A DNA stretch of 54,025 nt, taken from Rubrivivax benzoatilyticus JA2 = ATCC BAA-35 (lineage in GTDB: Bacteria > Pseudomonadota > Gammaproteobacteria > Burkholderiales > Burkholderiaceae_C). Positions 8,439 through 17,222 of this stretch are shown piece after piece. Each line of letters starts with the position of its first letter. Positions within the stretch are counted from its first letter, which is position 1. The notes below the pieces were generated by a model. That model saw nothing but the letters and a program-made list of their open reading frames with translations. It made no database searches and was not told where the DNA came from. Location of the stretch: positions 1 through 54,025 of the forward strand of contig NZ_AEWG01000143.1 of NCBI RefSeq assembly GCF_000190375.1, read 5' to 3'. Both the position numbers and the translations under genes were made by a program.

Positions 8439-9070
8439 GTGCGGCAGACGATCGTTTTGGGCTTCATGCTCGCCGCGGCGCTGCCCGCGGCCGCCGGCGG
8501 GCTGACCGCCACCGAGACACGCTGGCTGCGTGGTGCCGCGCCGGTGCTGGCCGACGCCGAGGCGCGTGGCCTGCCGCTGGACATCGTCGTGCAGCCCCAG
8601 CCCACCACCGGCCTGGCGCTGCTGGCGCTGGGTTTCGTCGACGGGCGCTGCAAGTTCGTGCTGTCGATGCGCGCCAACCCCGAGGCCGAAGCGACGCTGG
8701 AGCGCCTGCCGCCTGGCCGCGAAGACGCGGCGCTGGAGCTGATGGCCGCGCACGAGGTCGCGCACTGTGAGCGCCACGTTCAAGGCGCCTGGCATGGCCG
8801 CCCGCCGGGTGCCGGCGCGGGCCCCGACCCCGAGCGTGGCGAAGAAGCCTGGGCCGACCTCGCCGGCCTGGCCTGGATCCAGGCCCGCCGCCCGGCCGAC
8901 TACGCCGCGCTGCACGCCTGCTGGTGGCCGAACGCCAGCGCGACCGCCTGCCCGGCGGCGCGCACGACACGCTGGACTGGGTGGATGCCGCCGCCGGCGG
9001 GCTGGATGCGGCGGCACCGGCGGCCGCTGCGGCGGCGATCTGGGCGCGCGTCTCGGCCTCGGCGCGCTGA
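8439..9070 (+). pseudogene. Small exported HExxH metallopeptidase-like protein, apparent 1-bp frameshift
   Basis: Starts with GTG at 8439 and a signal peptide (FMLAAALPAAAG). A zinc-binding HEVAHCERH lies near residue 107 and a third acidic helix (EEAWADLAGLAW) near 136. The frame is sensible up to LHA at about 8916; beyond it turns into Arg/Trp/Pro-rich nonsense, whereas the frame shifted by one base reads LVAERQRDRLPGGAHDTLDW and stops at TGA 9068-9070. The simplest reading is a one-base deletion at 8916-8920. It may be a true mutation or a sequencing error; the unshifted frame would run to 9104. The family resembles small, poorly characterised gluzincin-like proteins; no substrate can be named. 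Confidence 0.6.
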
Positions 9071-9187
9071 GGGCATTCAACGTCGGCGCCCGAGGCGCCG
9101 ATAACGGGGCATGAACCCCCGCGACGGCCTGCGCGTGGCATGCTGCGGCGCGCCGATGCCGCCTCGAACCCGCCCCCGCCCCGGCCG

Positions 9188-10210
9188 ATGATCCGCCACC
9201 TGATGCGCATGCGCCGCGCCGCGCGTATTGCCACCGCGCTGCCGTCCAAGGAGCTGCTGCTGGCCGAGATCGGCCGCCACGCCGGCCCTGACGGACGCAT
9301 CGTGCGCGCCGACCCGCTGCCGGCGATCGTCGTCGCGGTGCTGGCGGTGCTCGTCGCGGCCTGGCGCCACCAGGCCGGCGAAGACGGCCAGGCGCTGGCC
9401 GCGCTGCTCGTCGCGCTGCTGGCCGGCGGCCTGCCGGTGGCCGCCTTCGCGGCGCGGCGGCGCTTCATCGACACCGTGCTCGGCCAGGCGGCGATGCTCG
9501 ACCGCGGCCTGAGCGCGGTGCAGCGTGACGGCCGCGCGCTGTGGCGCGACTGGCGCGAGCGTTTCCCCGACTTCGAGCGCGGCGACGAAAGCCAGAGCAT
9601 CGACCGCCTCGTCGAAGGCGAGTGGAGCGACGAAGCCGGCCGGCCGCACACGATGGCCTGCTACCGCTTCAGCTGGGTCGAGGTGCGGCACAGCACCCGC
9701 ACCGACGCCGACGGCAAGCAGCACGACGAGACGCAGCGCACGACGCACTACCGCCACGGCGTCGTCGTCTCGCTGGCGCCGCCGCTGACGCTGGCGGTGT
9801 CCGAAGTGCGCAAGCCGAAGATGCCGGTGGCCTGGAGCACCGCGTCGATCGAGTTCGGCGAACGCTGGCGTGTCGGCGCGGCCAGCGAGATGCAGGCCGC
9901 GCGCCTGCTGACGCCGTCCGTCGTGCAGACCTTCGTCGAGACCGGGCGCCACTTCAAGGCGATGGATTTCCATTTCGCCGGCGAGCAGGGCTGCATCTCG
10001 TTCTCCGACGACGACCTGCTGGCGCGTGCCGACGCCGTGCGGCGCACCGACCGCGTCGACGAGCTGCGCTGGCGCGTGCGCTCGACTGCCACGATGCCCA
10101 AGCTCGAGGCGCTGACCGTGCTGCTGCGTGTGCTGGCCGACGCCGCCGCCGAGCTGCAGCCGCGGCCCGCCGCCGAGCCCCCGATCCCGTCCCGAAAGGC
10201 CTTCCCGTGA
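9188..10210 (+). CDS. Predicted membrane protein upstream of lemA, unknown function
   Basis: 340 residues from ATG 9188 (MIRHLMRMRR; an upstream in-frame ATG at 9140 would add 16 residues). Two adjacent transmembrane helices (ADPLPAIVVAVLAVLVAAW and ALLVALLAGGLPVAAFAA) are followed by a long soluble domain with many aromatic and charged residues. The stop overlaps the lemA GTG start by 4 bp, so the two proteins are made together. Partner proteins of LemA often have this TM-pair plus soluble architecture. No catalytic motif was found. Confidence 0.65.
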   Translation: MIRHLMRMRRAARIATALPSKELLLAEIGRHAGPDGRIVRADPLPAIVVAVLAVLVAAWRHQAGEDGQALAALLVALLAGGLPVAAFAARRRFIDTVLGQAAMLDRGLSAVQRDGRALWRDWRERFPDFERGDESQSIDRLVEGEWSDEAGRPHTMACYRFSWVEVRHSTRTDADGKQHDETQRTTHYRHGVVVSLAPPLTLAVSEVRKPKMPVAWSTASIEFGERWRVGAASEMQAARLLTPSVVQTFVETGRHFKAMDFHFAGEQGCISFSDDDLLARADAVRRTDRVDELRWRVRSTATMPKLEALTVLLRVLADAAAELQPRPAAEPPIPSRKAFP

Positions 10211-10773
10211 ACACCACCCTGATCGTCGTGCTGGCCGCCATCGCCGTCGCTTGCGGCGTCGTCGTCATCCACAACGGCATCGTCTCGCGCCGCAACGCGG
10301 TGCGCCGCGCCTGGGCCGACGTGCTGGCCTACGAGCGCCAGAAGCAGCAGACGCTGCCGAAGCTGGAGGAGCTGGTCGGCTCCTACCAGGAGTACGAGCG
10401 TGGCCTGCTGACCAGCGTGACGCAGCTGCGCGAGAGCCTGGGCCGCCTGGGCAACCAGCCCGACGGCATCGCGCTGGCCCAGGCCGAACGCGCCAGCGCC
10501 GAGCTGCTGAAGGGGCTGCGCATCGCCGTCGAGGCCTACCCCGAGCTGCAGGCCGCCGGTGCGCTGCGCGAGCTGATGGCGCAGCTCGTGGACCTGCAGA
10601 AGGAAGTGACGGCGGCGCTGACGATCTTCAGCCGCAACGTCGAGCTCTACAACACCGGGCTGGAAGTGTTCCCGGCCTCGCTGGTCAACGCCGCCGTCAC
10701 ACGCGCGCAGCCGGTCGAGCCCTTCACCGACCCGCGCGCGGCCTCGGCTTTCGACTACCGCCCGCGGCTCTGA
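10207..10773 (+). CDS. lemA: LemA family protein
   Basis: 188 residues from GTG 10207, which overlaps the previous stop (GTGA). An N-terminal helix (TLIVVLAAIAVACGVVVIHNG) anchors a helical domain; the LemA hallmarks are a lysine/glutamine-rich helix followed by a C-terminal IxxFSRNVELYNTGLEVFPASL, the typical 'NxxxxxYNxxxxxFP' block. LemA proteins are membrane-anchored four-helix-bundle proteins of unclear role. The usual VKxxY segment is diverged here (AVRRAWADVLAYERQK), so this is a distant branch. Confidence 0.8.
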   Translation: MNTTLIVVLAAIAVACGVVVIHNGIVSRRNAVRRAWADVLAYERQKQQTLPKLEELVGSYQEYERGLLTSVTQLRESLGRLGNQPDGIALAQAERASAELLKGLRIAVEAYPELQAAGALRELMAQLVDLQKEVTAALTIFSRNVELYNTGLEVFPASLVNAAVTRAQPVEPFTDPRAASAFDYRPRL

Positions 10774-10780
10774 GTCGAAC

Positions 10781-11209
10781 TCAGCGCGTGCGCCAGGCGT
10801 GGTGGCAGACGACGCAGGTCGTCGTCAGCTCGCCCAGGCGGCGCAGCGCCAGCGCCTGGTCGCCGGCTCTGGCGGCCTCGGCGAAGCGGTTCGCCGCCTG
10901 GTGGCCTTCGATGCCCATGCGGTGCATCGCCTGCGGCATCTGCGGCCCGGGGCGCGCGTCCATCGGCAGCGCGCGGTTGCGGCCCATCGCGCCGAAGCCG
11001 AGCTCGGTGTCGGCCACCACCGCGGCCTCGGCCAGCTTGCCGTCGGCCACCAGCGTGATCAGATCGTTGAGCGCACGCAGGTTGCCCAGCATCTCGTCGC
11101 GCAGCGTGGCCTGCGCGGCCGGCGTCAGCGGGGCGAAGGTGCGCCCGTCTTCGGCCGCGAAGACGGCGGGGGCGCAGACGAGGCAGGCGAGGGCGACGGC
11201 ACGGCGCAT
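10781..11209 (-). CDS. Small periplasmic c-type cytochrome-like protein (single CxxCH near C-terminus)
   Basis: 142 residues with a signal peptide (RRAVALACLVCAPAVFA-AED) and one heme-binding motif CVVCHHAW close to the C-terminus, the position seen in cytochrome c-prime-like four-helix proteins. Helical segments with Met/His (GAMGRNR, QAMHRMGIEGHQAANRF) could give distal ligands. It lies tail-to-tail with lemA, 7 bp apart. It probably binds one heme c and acts in electron transfer or gas binding; the exact role is unknown. Confidence 0.7.
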   Translation of the reverse strand: MRRAVALACLVCAPAVFAAEDGRTFAPLTPAAQATLRDEMLGNLRALNDLITLVADGKLAEAAVVADTELGFGAMGRNRALPMDARPGPQMPQAMHRMGIEGHQAANRFAEAARAGDQALALRRLGELTTTCVVCHHAWRTR

Positions 11210-11301
11210 GGGCAGGCTCCAGGCAGGCTGACGCCGCGATGCTACCCCCGGGGGTTCCGGGGCCGGCTGCGGGGCCTCCCGGGACGTGGCCCAATCGGCG
11301 C

Positions 11302-11940
11302 ATGAGCCGAGACAACACCCCCGTCTTCGACGACCCCGCCGGCGGCTGGAACCAGCGTTACCGCGCCGAGGGTTACCTGTTCGGCACGGCGCCCAACGCC
11401 TACCTGGAGAGCCTGGCGGCGCGGCTGCCGGCCGGCGGGCGCGCGCTGTGTGTCGCCGACGGCGAAGGCCGCAACAGCGTCTGGCTGGCGCGGCGTGGTT
11501 TCGAGGTCGACGCGTTCGACATCGCCGAGGTCGCCGTCGCCAAGGCCCGGCGCCTGGCGGCCGAGGCCGGCGTCGCGGTGCACTACGAGGTCGCCGGCTG
11601 CGACGACTGGGCCTGGCCCGAAGCGGCCTACGACCTGGTCGCTGCGGTCTTCGTGCAGTTCGCCGACCCGCCGACGCGCGCTCGCCTGTTCGAGCGCATG
11701 GCGCGTGCGCTGCGCCCGGGCGGCTGCCTGGTGCTGCAGGGTTACACGCCGGCGCAGCTGGCCTACCGCAGCGGAGGGCCGGGGCGCCTGGACCACCTCT
11801 ACACGCCCGAACTGCTGCGCGAGGCCTTCGCCGGGCTGGAGATCCTGGACCTCGCCGAGTACGAAGCCGAACTCGCCGAGGGCACGCAGCACGTCGGCCG
11901 GGCGGCGCTGATCGGCCTGCTGGCGCGCCGCCCCGGCTGA
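11302..11940 (+). CDS. Class I SAM-dependent methyltransferase (TehB-like)
   Basis: 212 residues from ATG 11302. NQRYRAEGYLFGTAPNAYL at the start and VADGEGRNSVWLARRGFEVDAFD are the TehB-type SAM-binding block (motif I with DGEGRN; motif II VDAFD). YDLVAAVFVQF and LRPGGCLVLQGY give motifs IV and V. Members methylate small toxic molecules such as tellurite or thiols, but substrate cannot be told from sequence. Its stop codon abuts the cadA stop directly (TGATCA). Confidence 0.85.
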   Translation: MSRDNTPVFDDPAGGWNQRYRAEGYLFGTAPNAYLESLAARLPAGGRALCVADGEGRNSVWLARRGFEVDAFDIAEVAVAKARRLAAEAGVAVHYEVAGCDDWAWPEAAYDLVAAVFVQFADPPTRARLFERMARALRPGGCLVLQGYTPAQLAYRSGGPGRLDHLYTPELLREAFAGLEILDLAEYEAELAEGTQHVGRAALIGLLARRPG

Positions 11941-14280
11941 TCAGCCTTTTGCGCGGCGCAGCAGCCGCAGGCCGTTGAAGACGACGATCAGGCTGGCGCC
12001 CATGTCGGCGAAGACGGCCATCCACATCGTCGCGTCGTCGAACACCGCCAGCGCCAGGAACACCGCCTTGATGCCCAGCGCGAGCACGATGTTCTGCACC
12101 AGCACCGCATGCGTCGCACGCGACAGGCGCACCGTCTCGGCGACGCGGCGCGGGTCGTCGTTCATCACGACGACGTCGGCGGCCTCGATCGCGACGTCGG
12201 TGCCGGCGGCGCCCATCGCGATGCCCAGGTCGCTGCGCGCCAGCGCCGGGGCGTCGTTCAGGCCGTCGCCGGCCATCGCCGTCGCGCCGTGGCGGCGCTG
12301 CAGCGCCTCGATCGCGGCCAGCTTGTCTTCGGGCAGCAGGTCGGCACGCACTTCGGCGATGCCGGCTTCGGCGGCCACCGCCTGCGCCGCGGCGCCGTGG
12401 TCGCCGCTCAGCATCACCGGCACGACGCCCAGCGCCTTCAGCGCCGAGACCGCGTCGCGTGCGCCGGGCTTCAGCGTGTCGGCGACGGCGAACAGCGCCA
12501 GCGCCTGCGCGCCGCGGCCCAGCAGCGTCAGGCCGCGGCCCTGGCGTTCGTGTTCGGCCAGCGCCGCTTCCAGTTCGGGCGTCAGCGCGCCGCGTTCGGC
12601 GGCCAGGCGGCGGCTGCCCAGCCAGACGGCGGCGCCGTCGGCTTCGGCGACGACACCACGCCCGTGCAGCGCCTGCACCGCGCTGACGGCCGCTGCTGGG
12701 GCCGGCGCCAGGCCGGCGGCGATGGCGCGCGACACCGGGTGGTCGGTCTGCGCCGCCAGCGCGGCGCCCAGCGCACGCGCCGCGGCCTCGTCGCCGGCCA
12801 GCGTCTGCCAGTGCACGAGACGCGGCCGGCCTTCGGTCAGCGTGCCGGTCTTGTCGAACGCGACGGCGCGGATGCGGCGTGCGGCTTCGAGGTGCGCGCC
12901 GCCCTTGAGCAGCACGCCGCGCCGCGCCGCCGCGGCCAGGCCGCTGGACAGCGCCACCGGCGTCGAGATCACCAGCGCGCAGGGGCAGGCGATGACCAGC
13001 AGCACCAGCGCCTTGTACAGCGCCGCGGTCCAGGCCCAGCCGGCGACGAACGGCCCGCCCAGCGCCACCGCCAGCGCGACGGCGAACACGGCCGGCGTGT
13101 AGACGGCGGCGAAGCGGTCGACGAAACGCTGCGTCGGTGCGCGCGAGGCCTGCGCGTGTTCGACCGCTTCGACGATGCGCGCCAGCGTCGAGCGCGAGGC
13201 CGGCGCGGTGATGCGCGCCTCGACCGCGCCCGACAGGTTCAGCGTGCCGGCGAACAGCGCGTCGCCGGGCTGCTTGTCCACCGGCAGGCTCTCGCCGGTG
13301 ACGGCGGCCTGGTCGACGCTGGTCGTGCCGTCCGTCAGCACGGCGTCGACCGGGAAACGTTCGCCCGGGCGCACCCGCAGCGTCTCACCGACGGCGGCCT
13401 CGGCCACCGGCACCGTGACCCAGGCGCCGGCGCGGCGCAGCGTCGCGACCTCGGGCGCCATCGCCATCAGCGCGGCGATCGCGCCGCGTGCGCGGTCCAC
13501 CGCGCGCGCCTCGATCAGCTCGGCGACGGTGTACAGCGCCATCACCATCGCCGCCTCGGGCCACTGGCCGATCGCGAAGGCGCCGACGACGGCCACCGAC
13601 ATCAGCGCGTTGATGTCCAGCCGGCGGCGCGCGAGCGCGGCGAAACCCTTCTTCAGCACGCCCAGGCCGGCGAGTGCGATGGCCGCGGCGGCGAGCGCCA
13701 TGCCGGCCCATTCGGCGGTCTGGGAGGCCGGCAGCAGGGCGTGCAGCAACTCGGCCGCGGCGGCCAGCGCCAGCGCCGCGCCGAGGCGCGGCAGGCCGGC
13801 GGCGCGCCACCAGGGCAGCGGCGCGGCGTCGTCGGCCAGCGGCTCGGCGGCGAAGCCGGCGCGGCGGATCGCGGCCAGCGCGGCGTCGCGCGCCGCCGGT
13901 TCGGCGTCCAGGCGCAGCGTGCGTTCGGCGAGCGCGAAATGCAGCCTGCGGATGCCGGCGATGCCTTCGAGCGCGTGGCGGATCTGCGCCTCCTCGACGG
14001 CGCAGTCCATCGCCGGGATGCGCAGCTTCAGGCGGGGGCCGCCGGGGTCGGGCGTCGCGTCGACGGGTGTCGCGCAGGCGCCGCCGCAGCAGTCGTGTTC
14101 GTGCGCGTGTTCGTGGTCGTGCGCATGGTCGTGCCCATGCTCATGCCCGTGGTCGTGCGAATGTTCTTGGGCGGGTTCCGCCACCTTCCGCTGCCGCGTC
14201 GGCATCGGCAGAACCACGGCCACCGGCGTGCAGCCGCAGCCTTCGCCGCAGCCGTCGGAATCGGTTTTCTTCGTGTCCAT
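11941..14280 (-). CDS. cadA: Heavy-metal P1B-type ATPase (Zn/Cd/Pb exporter)
   Basis: 779 residues. The N-terminus carries Cys clusters (GCGEGCGC) and a long His/Asp/Glu-rich stretch at about 40-62 ending in CCGGAC, a likely Zn/Cd sensor or buffer. A heavy-metal-associated domain follows (RIPAMDCAVEEAQI); it keeps GMDC-like MDC but the second Cys is replaced by Glu, a variant known in ZntA/CadA-like pumps. Core motifs: CPC in VIACPCALVIS (about 430), FDKTGTLTEGR (about 475), GDGLNDAPAL (about 690). It exports divalent soft metals across the inner membrane. It is divergent from cadR and is read from a MerR-type promoter. Its ATG sits only 6 bp after the predicted -10, so either the mRNA is leaderless or a later start such as Met26 is used. 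Confidence 0.93.
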   Translation of the reverse strand: MDTKKTDSDGCGEGCGCTPVAVVLPMPTRQRKVAEPAQEHSHDHGHEHGHDHAHDHEHAHEHDCCGGACATPVDATPDPGGPRLKLRIPAMDCAVEEAQIRHALEGIAGIRRLHFALAERTLRLDAEPAARDAALAAIRRAGFAAEPLADDAAPLPWWRAAGLPRLGAALALAAAAELLHALLPASQTAEWAGMALAAAAIALAGLGVLKKGFAALARRRLDINALMSVAVVGAFAIGQWPEAAMVMALYTVAELIEARAVDRARGAIAALMAMAPEVATLRRAGAWVTVPVAEAAVGETLRVRPGERFPVDAVLTDGTTSVDQAAVTGESLPVDKQPGDALFAGTLNLSGAVEARITAPASRSTLARIVEAVEHAQASRAPTQRFVDRFAAVYTPAVFAVALAVALGGPFVAGWAWTAALYKALVLLVIACPCALVISTPVALSSGLAAAARRGVLLKGGAHLEAARRIRAVAFDKTGTLTEGRPRLVHWQTLAGDEAAARALGAALAAQTDHPVSRAIAAGLAPAPAAAVSAVQALHGRGVVAEADGAAVWLGSRRLAAERGALTPELEAALAEHERQGRGLTLLGRGAQALALFAVADTLKPGARDAVSALKALGVVPVMLSGDHGAAAQAVAAEAGIAEVRADLLPEDKLAAIEALQRRHGATAMAGDGLNDAPALARSDLGIAMGAAGTDVAIEAADVVVMNDDPRRVAETVRLSRATHAVLVQNIVLALGIKAVFLALAVFDDATMWMAVFADMGASLIVVFNGLRLLRRAKG

Positions 14281-14286
14281 GGCGCC

Positions 14287-14317
14287 ATTGCAGACCCTGT
14301 AGCGGGTTTAGAGTCAA
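14287..14317 (-). promoter_or_regulatory. MerR-family (CadR) promoter/operator of cadA
   Basis: On the minus strand the sequence reads TTGACT (14317-14312), a 19-bp spacer, then TGCAAT (14292-14287). A spacer of 19-20 bp is the hallmark of promoters activated by MerR-family DNA distortion. The spacer holds an imperfect inverted repeat (ACCC-GCTAC-AGGGT) as in CadR/PbrR operators. The same operator would overlap the cadR upstream region and allow autoregulation. Confidence 0.8.
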
Positions 14318-14340
14318 GCGTCGGACACGAAAGGATGGTG

Positions 14341-14805
14341 ATGCGCATCGGCGAACTCGCGGCGGCCTGCGGCACGCCAGTCGAAACGATCCGCTACTAC
14401 GAACGTGAAGGCCTGCTGCCGGCGGCTCCGCGTTCGGGCGGCAACTACCGCGTCTACGGCGAAGCCGAGCTGGAGCGCCTGGCCTTCATCCGCCAGTGCC
14501 GCGCGCTGGACATGTCGCTGGACGAGGTGCGCGCGCTGCTCGCCTTCCGCGACGCGCCGCCGGCCGACTGCAGCGGCGTCAATACGCTGCTGGACGAACA
14601 CATCGGCCACGTCGTGCACCGCATCGAGGAACTGCGTGCGCTGGAGACCTCGCTGCGCACGCTGCGTGCGCGCTGCGGCACGCCGGGCGACGGCGCCGCC
14701 TGCGGCATCCTCGCCGGCCTGGGCCAGGGCGCGCTGCCCGAAGCCGCGCTGCACACCGGCGGCGTGCACGAACACGCGGCGACGCACGCGCCGCGGCGGC
14801 GCTGA
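14341..14805 (+). CDS. cadR: CadR/PbrR-type MerR-family metal-responsive regulator
   Basis: 154 residues. MRIGELAAACGTPVETIRYYE is the MerR winged-helix start, GGNYRVYGEAELERLAFI the wing, and a dimerisation helix follows. Metal-ligand Cys lie at DCSGVN (about 79) and RCGTPGDGAACG (about 114-124), the CadR/PbrR pattern, and a short His-containing tail (HTGGVHEHAATH) matches CadR. I chose ATG 14341 because AAGG lies at good spacing; ATG 14335 is an in-frame alternative that overlaps that site. It is divergently placed to cadA and should activate it on Cd, Zn or Pb binding. Confidence 0.9.
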   Translation: MRIGELAAACGTPVETIRYYEREGLLPAAPRSGGNYRVYGEAELERLAFIRQCRALDMSLDEVRALLAFRDAPPADCSGVNTLLDEHIGHVVHRIEELRALETSLRTLRARCGTPGDGAACGILAGLGQGALPEAALHTGGVHEHAATHAPRRR

Positions 14806-14817
14806 AGGCGCGCGGGC

Positions 14818-15207
14818 TCAGCGCGGCATCGTCTCCGACAGGTAGAAGCGGGCGCTCTCCTCGGGCGGGCAGCGGCCGTAGTGCAGCACCGACTCGTGCA
14901 CCAGCCAGCGCCCGTCGCGCAGCCGCCAGGCGGTGGTGCATTCGGTGACCGAGGTCGTTTCGACGAACTCCTCGTCGTCGTCGGACGCCGGTGCGGCCAG
15001 GCGGTGGCGGCTGGCGCAGAAGCTGGGCGAACCGTCGGCGGCGTAGCCCAGCGTGCGTTCGGCCGGCAGCTCGTCGTCGGCGTGGTGCTCGCAGCGTTGC
15101 GGCGGCACGACCAGCGGGCGCAGCGTGTCGGGCAGCAGCAGGCTCCAGTCCTGCGGCGGCTGCGGGGCGCAGCAGGGCGGCGGCGGGGCGGCGAGCGGGC
15201 GGGCCAT
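14818..15207 (-). CDS. Conserved-looking small protein at the end of the mod operon, unknown
   Basis: 129 residues from ATG 15207, which is 7 nt after AAGGAG; ATG 15213 is too close to that site. A Pro/Ala-rich start with a Cys pair (PPPPCCAP) leads to a compact region with Cys at RCEHH, FCASRH, ECTTAW and GRCPPEE, and DDDEEFVETTSVTE in the middle. No family recognised. The strong ribosome site and the 18-bp gap after modD say it is cotranscribed with the molybdate genes, so a role linked to molybdenum or its cofactor is possible but unproven. Confidence 0.55.
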   Translation of the reverse strand: MARPLAAPPPPCCAPQPPQDWSLLLPDTLRPLVVPPQRCEHHADDELPAERTLGYAADGSPSFCASRHRLAAPASDDDEEFVETTSVTECTTAWRLRDGRWLVHESVLHYGRCPPEESARFYLSETMPR

Positions 15208-15225
15208 CGGCATGCTCCTTCGGAG

Positions 15226-16083
15226 TCAGGCGACGTCGGCGTCGCCGGGATGGAACTCGACACGCACGTCGCAAGGCGGCGCGCTGTAGGGGGCGGAGCT
15301 GACCAGCAGGTCGGCCCCGGCGGCGGCGTAGGCCGCGGCGTTGCCGGCGTTGACGCCGCCGGCCGCCGCCAGCCGCGGGCGCCGTGGCAGCGACTGCAGG
15401 CGTGCGTGACTCTCGGCGACCTGCGCCGGGCTGAACTTCTCCAGCTGCAGCACGTCGGCGCCGGCTTCGGCCCAGGCCAGCGCCTCGTCGACGCTGCGCA
15501 CCTCGACGACCACCGTCTTCTCGGGCTCGGCGGCGCGCAGCCGCGCCACCGTGGCCGCCGGCGCCTCGCGCAGGTAGAGCCGGTGTTCGGGGAAGACGAG
15601 CAGCGTCTCCGACAGCCCCAGCCGGTGCATCGTCGCGCCGCCGGCGCGCACCGCCTTGGCCGACAGCCACTTGGTGCCGGGCACGTTCTTGCGTGTGCAG
15701 GCCACCGGCACCTGGCGGCCGCCTTCGTGCGCCGCGGACACCAGCGCGGCGCTGGCGCTGGCGATGCCTGAGGCCCATTCGACCAGCGTCTGCGCCGTCT
15801 TCCAGGCGGCGTGAAGCGCCGGCACCGGGCCTTGCGCGGCGAGCAGGCGTTCACCCGCCGCAACCGCACGGCCGCTGGGCACCAGGCGGCGCGCCGTGGC
15901 GCCGGCGAGCTGGAACAGGCGCTCGGCCTCCTCGGTGGCGCAGACCGTCATCGCGCCGCGTGCGCGGAACTCCAGCCGCGCCGGTGCCGCCGCGGCCAGG
16001 CCCAGCGCCGCGGTCGTCAGGTCGCCGCAGGGAACGTCGTCGTGCAGCAGGGCCAGCAGTTCGGGGTCGGGCAGGGTGTTCAT
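15226..16083 (-). CDS. modD: ModD, quinolinate phosphoribosyltransferase-like protein of molybdate operons
   Basis: 285 residues. The NadC-like fold shows in DDVPCGDLTT near the start, ACTRKNVPGTKWLSAKAVRAGG (TRKxxPG core) and the barrel end VVEVRSVDEALAWAEAGADVLQLEKFSP and AAGGVNAGNAAAYAAAGADLLVSSAPY. NadC itself has the sequence THRxxLxD-type ending; the VSSAPY ending is typical of ModD. It is placed 11 bp after modC. ModD is regularly linked with molybdate uptake, but its reaction is not established. Confidence 0.88.
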   Translation of the reverse strand: MNTLPDPELLALLHDDVPCGDLTTAALGLAAAAPARLEFRARGAMTVCATEEAERLFQLAGATARRLVPSGRAVAAGERLLAAQGPVPALHAAWKTAQTLVEWASGIASASAALVSAAHEGGRQVPVACTRKNVPGTKWLSAKAVRAGGATMHRLGLSETLLVFPEHRLYLREAPAATVARLRAAEPEKTVVVEVRSVDEALAWAEAGADVLQLEKFSPAQVAESHARLQSLPRRPRLAAAGGVNAGNAAAYAAAGADLLVSSAPYSAPPCDVRVEFHPGDADVA

Positions 16084-16094
16084 CGCGGCGGTCC

Positions 16095-17222
16095 TCAGGC
16101 GAGCAGCGCGACGGCCTTGATCTGCGCCCACACCGGGCGCCCCGGCACCAGCCCGAGCTGGTCGCGCGACAGCCGGGTGATGCGCGCCACCAGCGGCGTG
16201 CCGCCGGCGTCCAGGCGCAGCAGCAGGTGCGCCGGTGTGTCGGCCGGCGCCTCGGCGACGACGGTGGCGGCGACGCGGTTGAGGATCGAGCTGTCGCCCG
16301 AGGCCGACAGCGCGACGCTGACGTCGCGTGCGTGCACCTGCAGCCGCAGCCGCCGGCCGACGGGCTCGGGCCCGTGCGCGACCTGCACACGCCCGCCGGG
16401 GAAGGCGATCGTCACCAGGCCGTAGTGCAGGTCGTGCTCGACGACGCGGCCGTCGATGACGACGCCGGCGTCCTCGCCCTGCGCGGTGGGCAGGTCCAGC
16501 CGCGCCATCAGCTCGGCCAGCGGGCCGTGCGCGACGACGCGGCCGGTGTCCAGCAGCACCAGGTGGTCGGCCAGCCGCGCCACCTCGTCGGGCGCGTGGC
16601 TGACGTAGAGGATGGGCAGGTCGAGCTCGGCGTGCAGCTTCTCGAGGAAGGGCAGGATCTCGCGTTTGCGCGCCTGGTCCAGCGCGGCCAGCGGCTCGTC
16701 CATCAACAGCAGGCGCGGGCTGGTCAGCAAGGCGCGCGCGACGGCGACACGCTGGCGCTCGCCGCCGGACAGATGCGCCGGCTTGCGCTCCAGCAGGTGG
16801 GCGATGCCCATCAGCTCGACGGCGGCGTCGAAGTCGACACGGCGATCGGCCGCCGTGATGCGCTTGCGGCCGAAGTCGAGGTTGGCGCGCACCGTCAGGT
16901 GCTCGAACAGGCTGGCGTCCTGGAAGACGACGCCGACCGGGCGCTTGTGCGTCGGCACGAAGAGGCCGCGTGCGTCGTCCTGCCAGCACTCGCCGCCGAC
17001 GACGAGCCGGCCGCGGTGGCGTTCCAGCCCGGCGATGGCACGCAGCAGCGTCGTCTTGCCCGAGCCCGACGGCCCGAACAGCGCGGTGACGCCGCGGCCC
17101 GGCAGCTGCAGGTCGGCCTGCAGCCGGAAGCCGGGGTAATCGACGTCGAAACGCGCTTCGATCGGCGCACGCGGCTCGGCCGCACGTTCGACCGCCTGCG
17201 CTTCGGGCCGGCCGGCGTTCAT
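16095..17222 (-). CDS. modC: Molybdate ABC transporter ATP-binding protein
   Basis: 375 residues. Walker [18 protein letters not shown]-loop VFQDASLF, signature [15 protein letters not shown], Walker [13 protein letters not shown] and H-loop VSHAPDEV are all intact. The C-terminal third carries a TOBE/Mop domain ([12 protein letters not shown] ... [18 protein letters not shown]) that binds oxyanion, as in ModC. ATG 17222 overlaps the modB stop (ATGA). An N-terminal 20-residue extension ([12 protein letters not shown]) before the ATPase core is unusual but not disruptive. It energises molybdate or tungstate import with ModA and ModB. Confidence 0.93.
   Translation of the reverse strand: MNAGRPEAQAVERAAEPRAPIEARFDVDYPGFRLQADLQLPGRGVTALFGPSGSGKTTLLRAIAGLERHRGRLVVGGECWQDDARGLFVPTHKRPVGVVFQDASLFEHLTVRANLDFGRKRITAADRRVDFDAAVELMGIAHLLERKPAHLSGGERQRVAVARALLTSPRLLLMDEPLAALDQARKREILPFLEKLHAELDLPILYVSHAPDEVARLADHLVLLDTGRVVAHGPLAELMARLDLPTAQGEDAGVVIDGRVVEHDLHYGLVTIAFPGGRVQVAHGPEPVGRRLRLQVHARDVSVALSASGDSSILNRVAATVVAEAPADTPAHLLLRLDAGGTPLVARITRLSRDQLGLVPGRPVWAQIKAVALLA

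Noticed and set aside
10781..12025. Longer minus-strand frame running from the small cytochrome gene into the methyltransferase
   Set aside because: Only the part from ATG 11209 has a signal peptide and heme motif; the upstream part is antisense of the methyltransferase.
12109..14340. Very long plus-strand reading frame antisense to cadA, joined to cadR
   Set aside because: It is Gln/Arg/Ala-rich shadow coding of the GC-rich cadA gene; only the last 154 codons (cadR) have family similarity.
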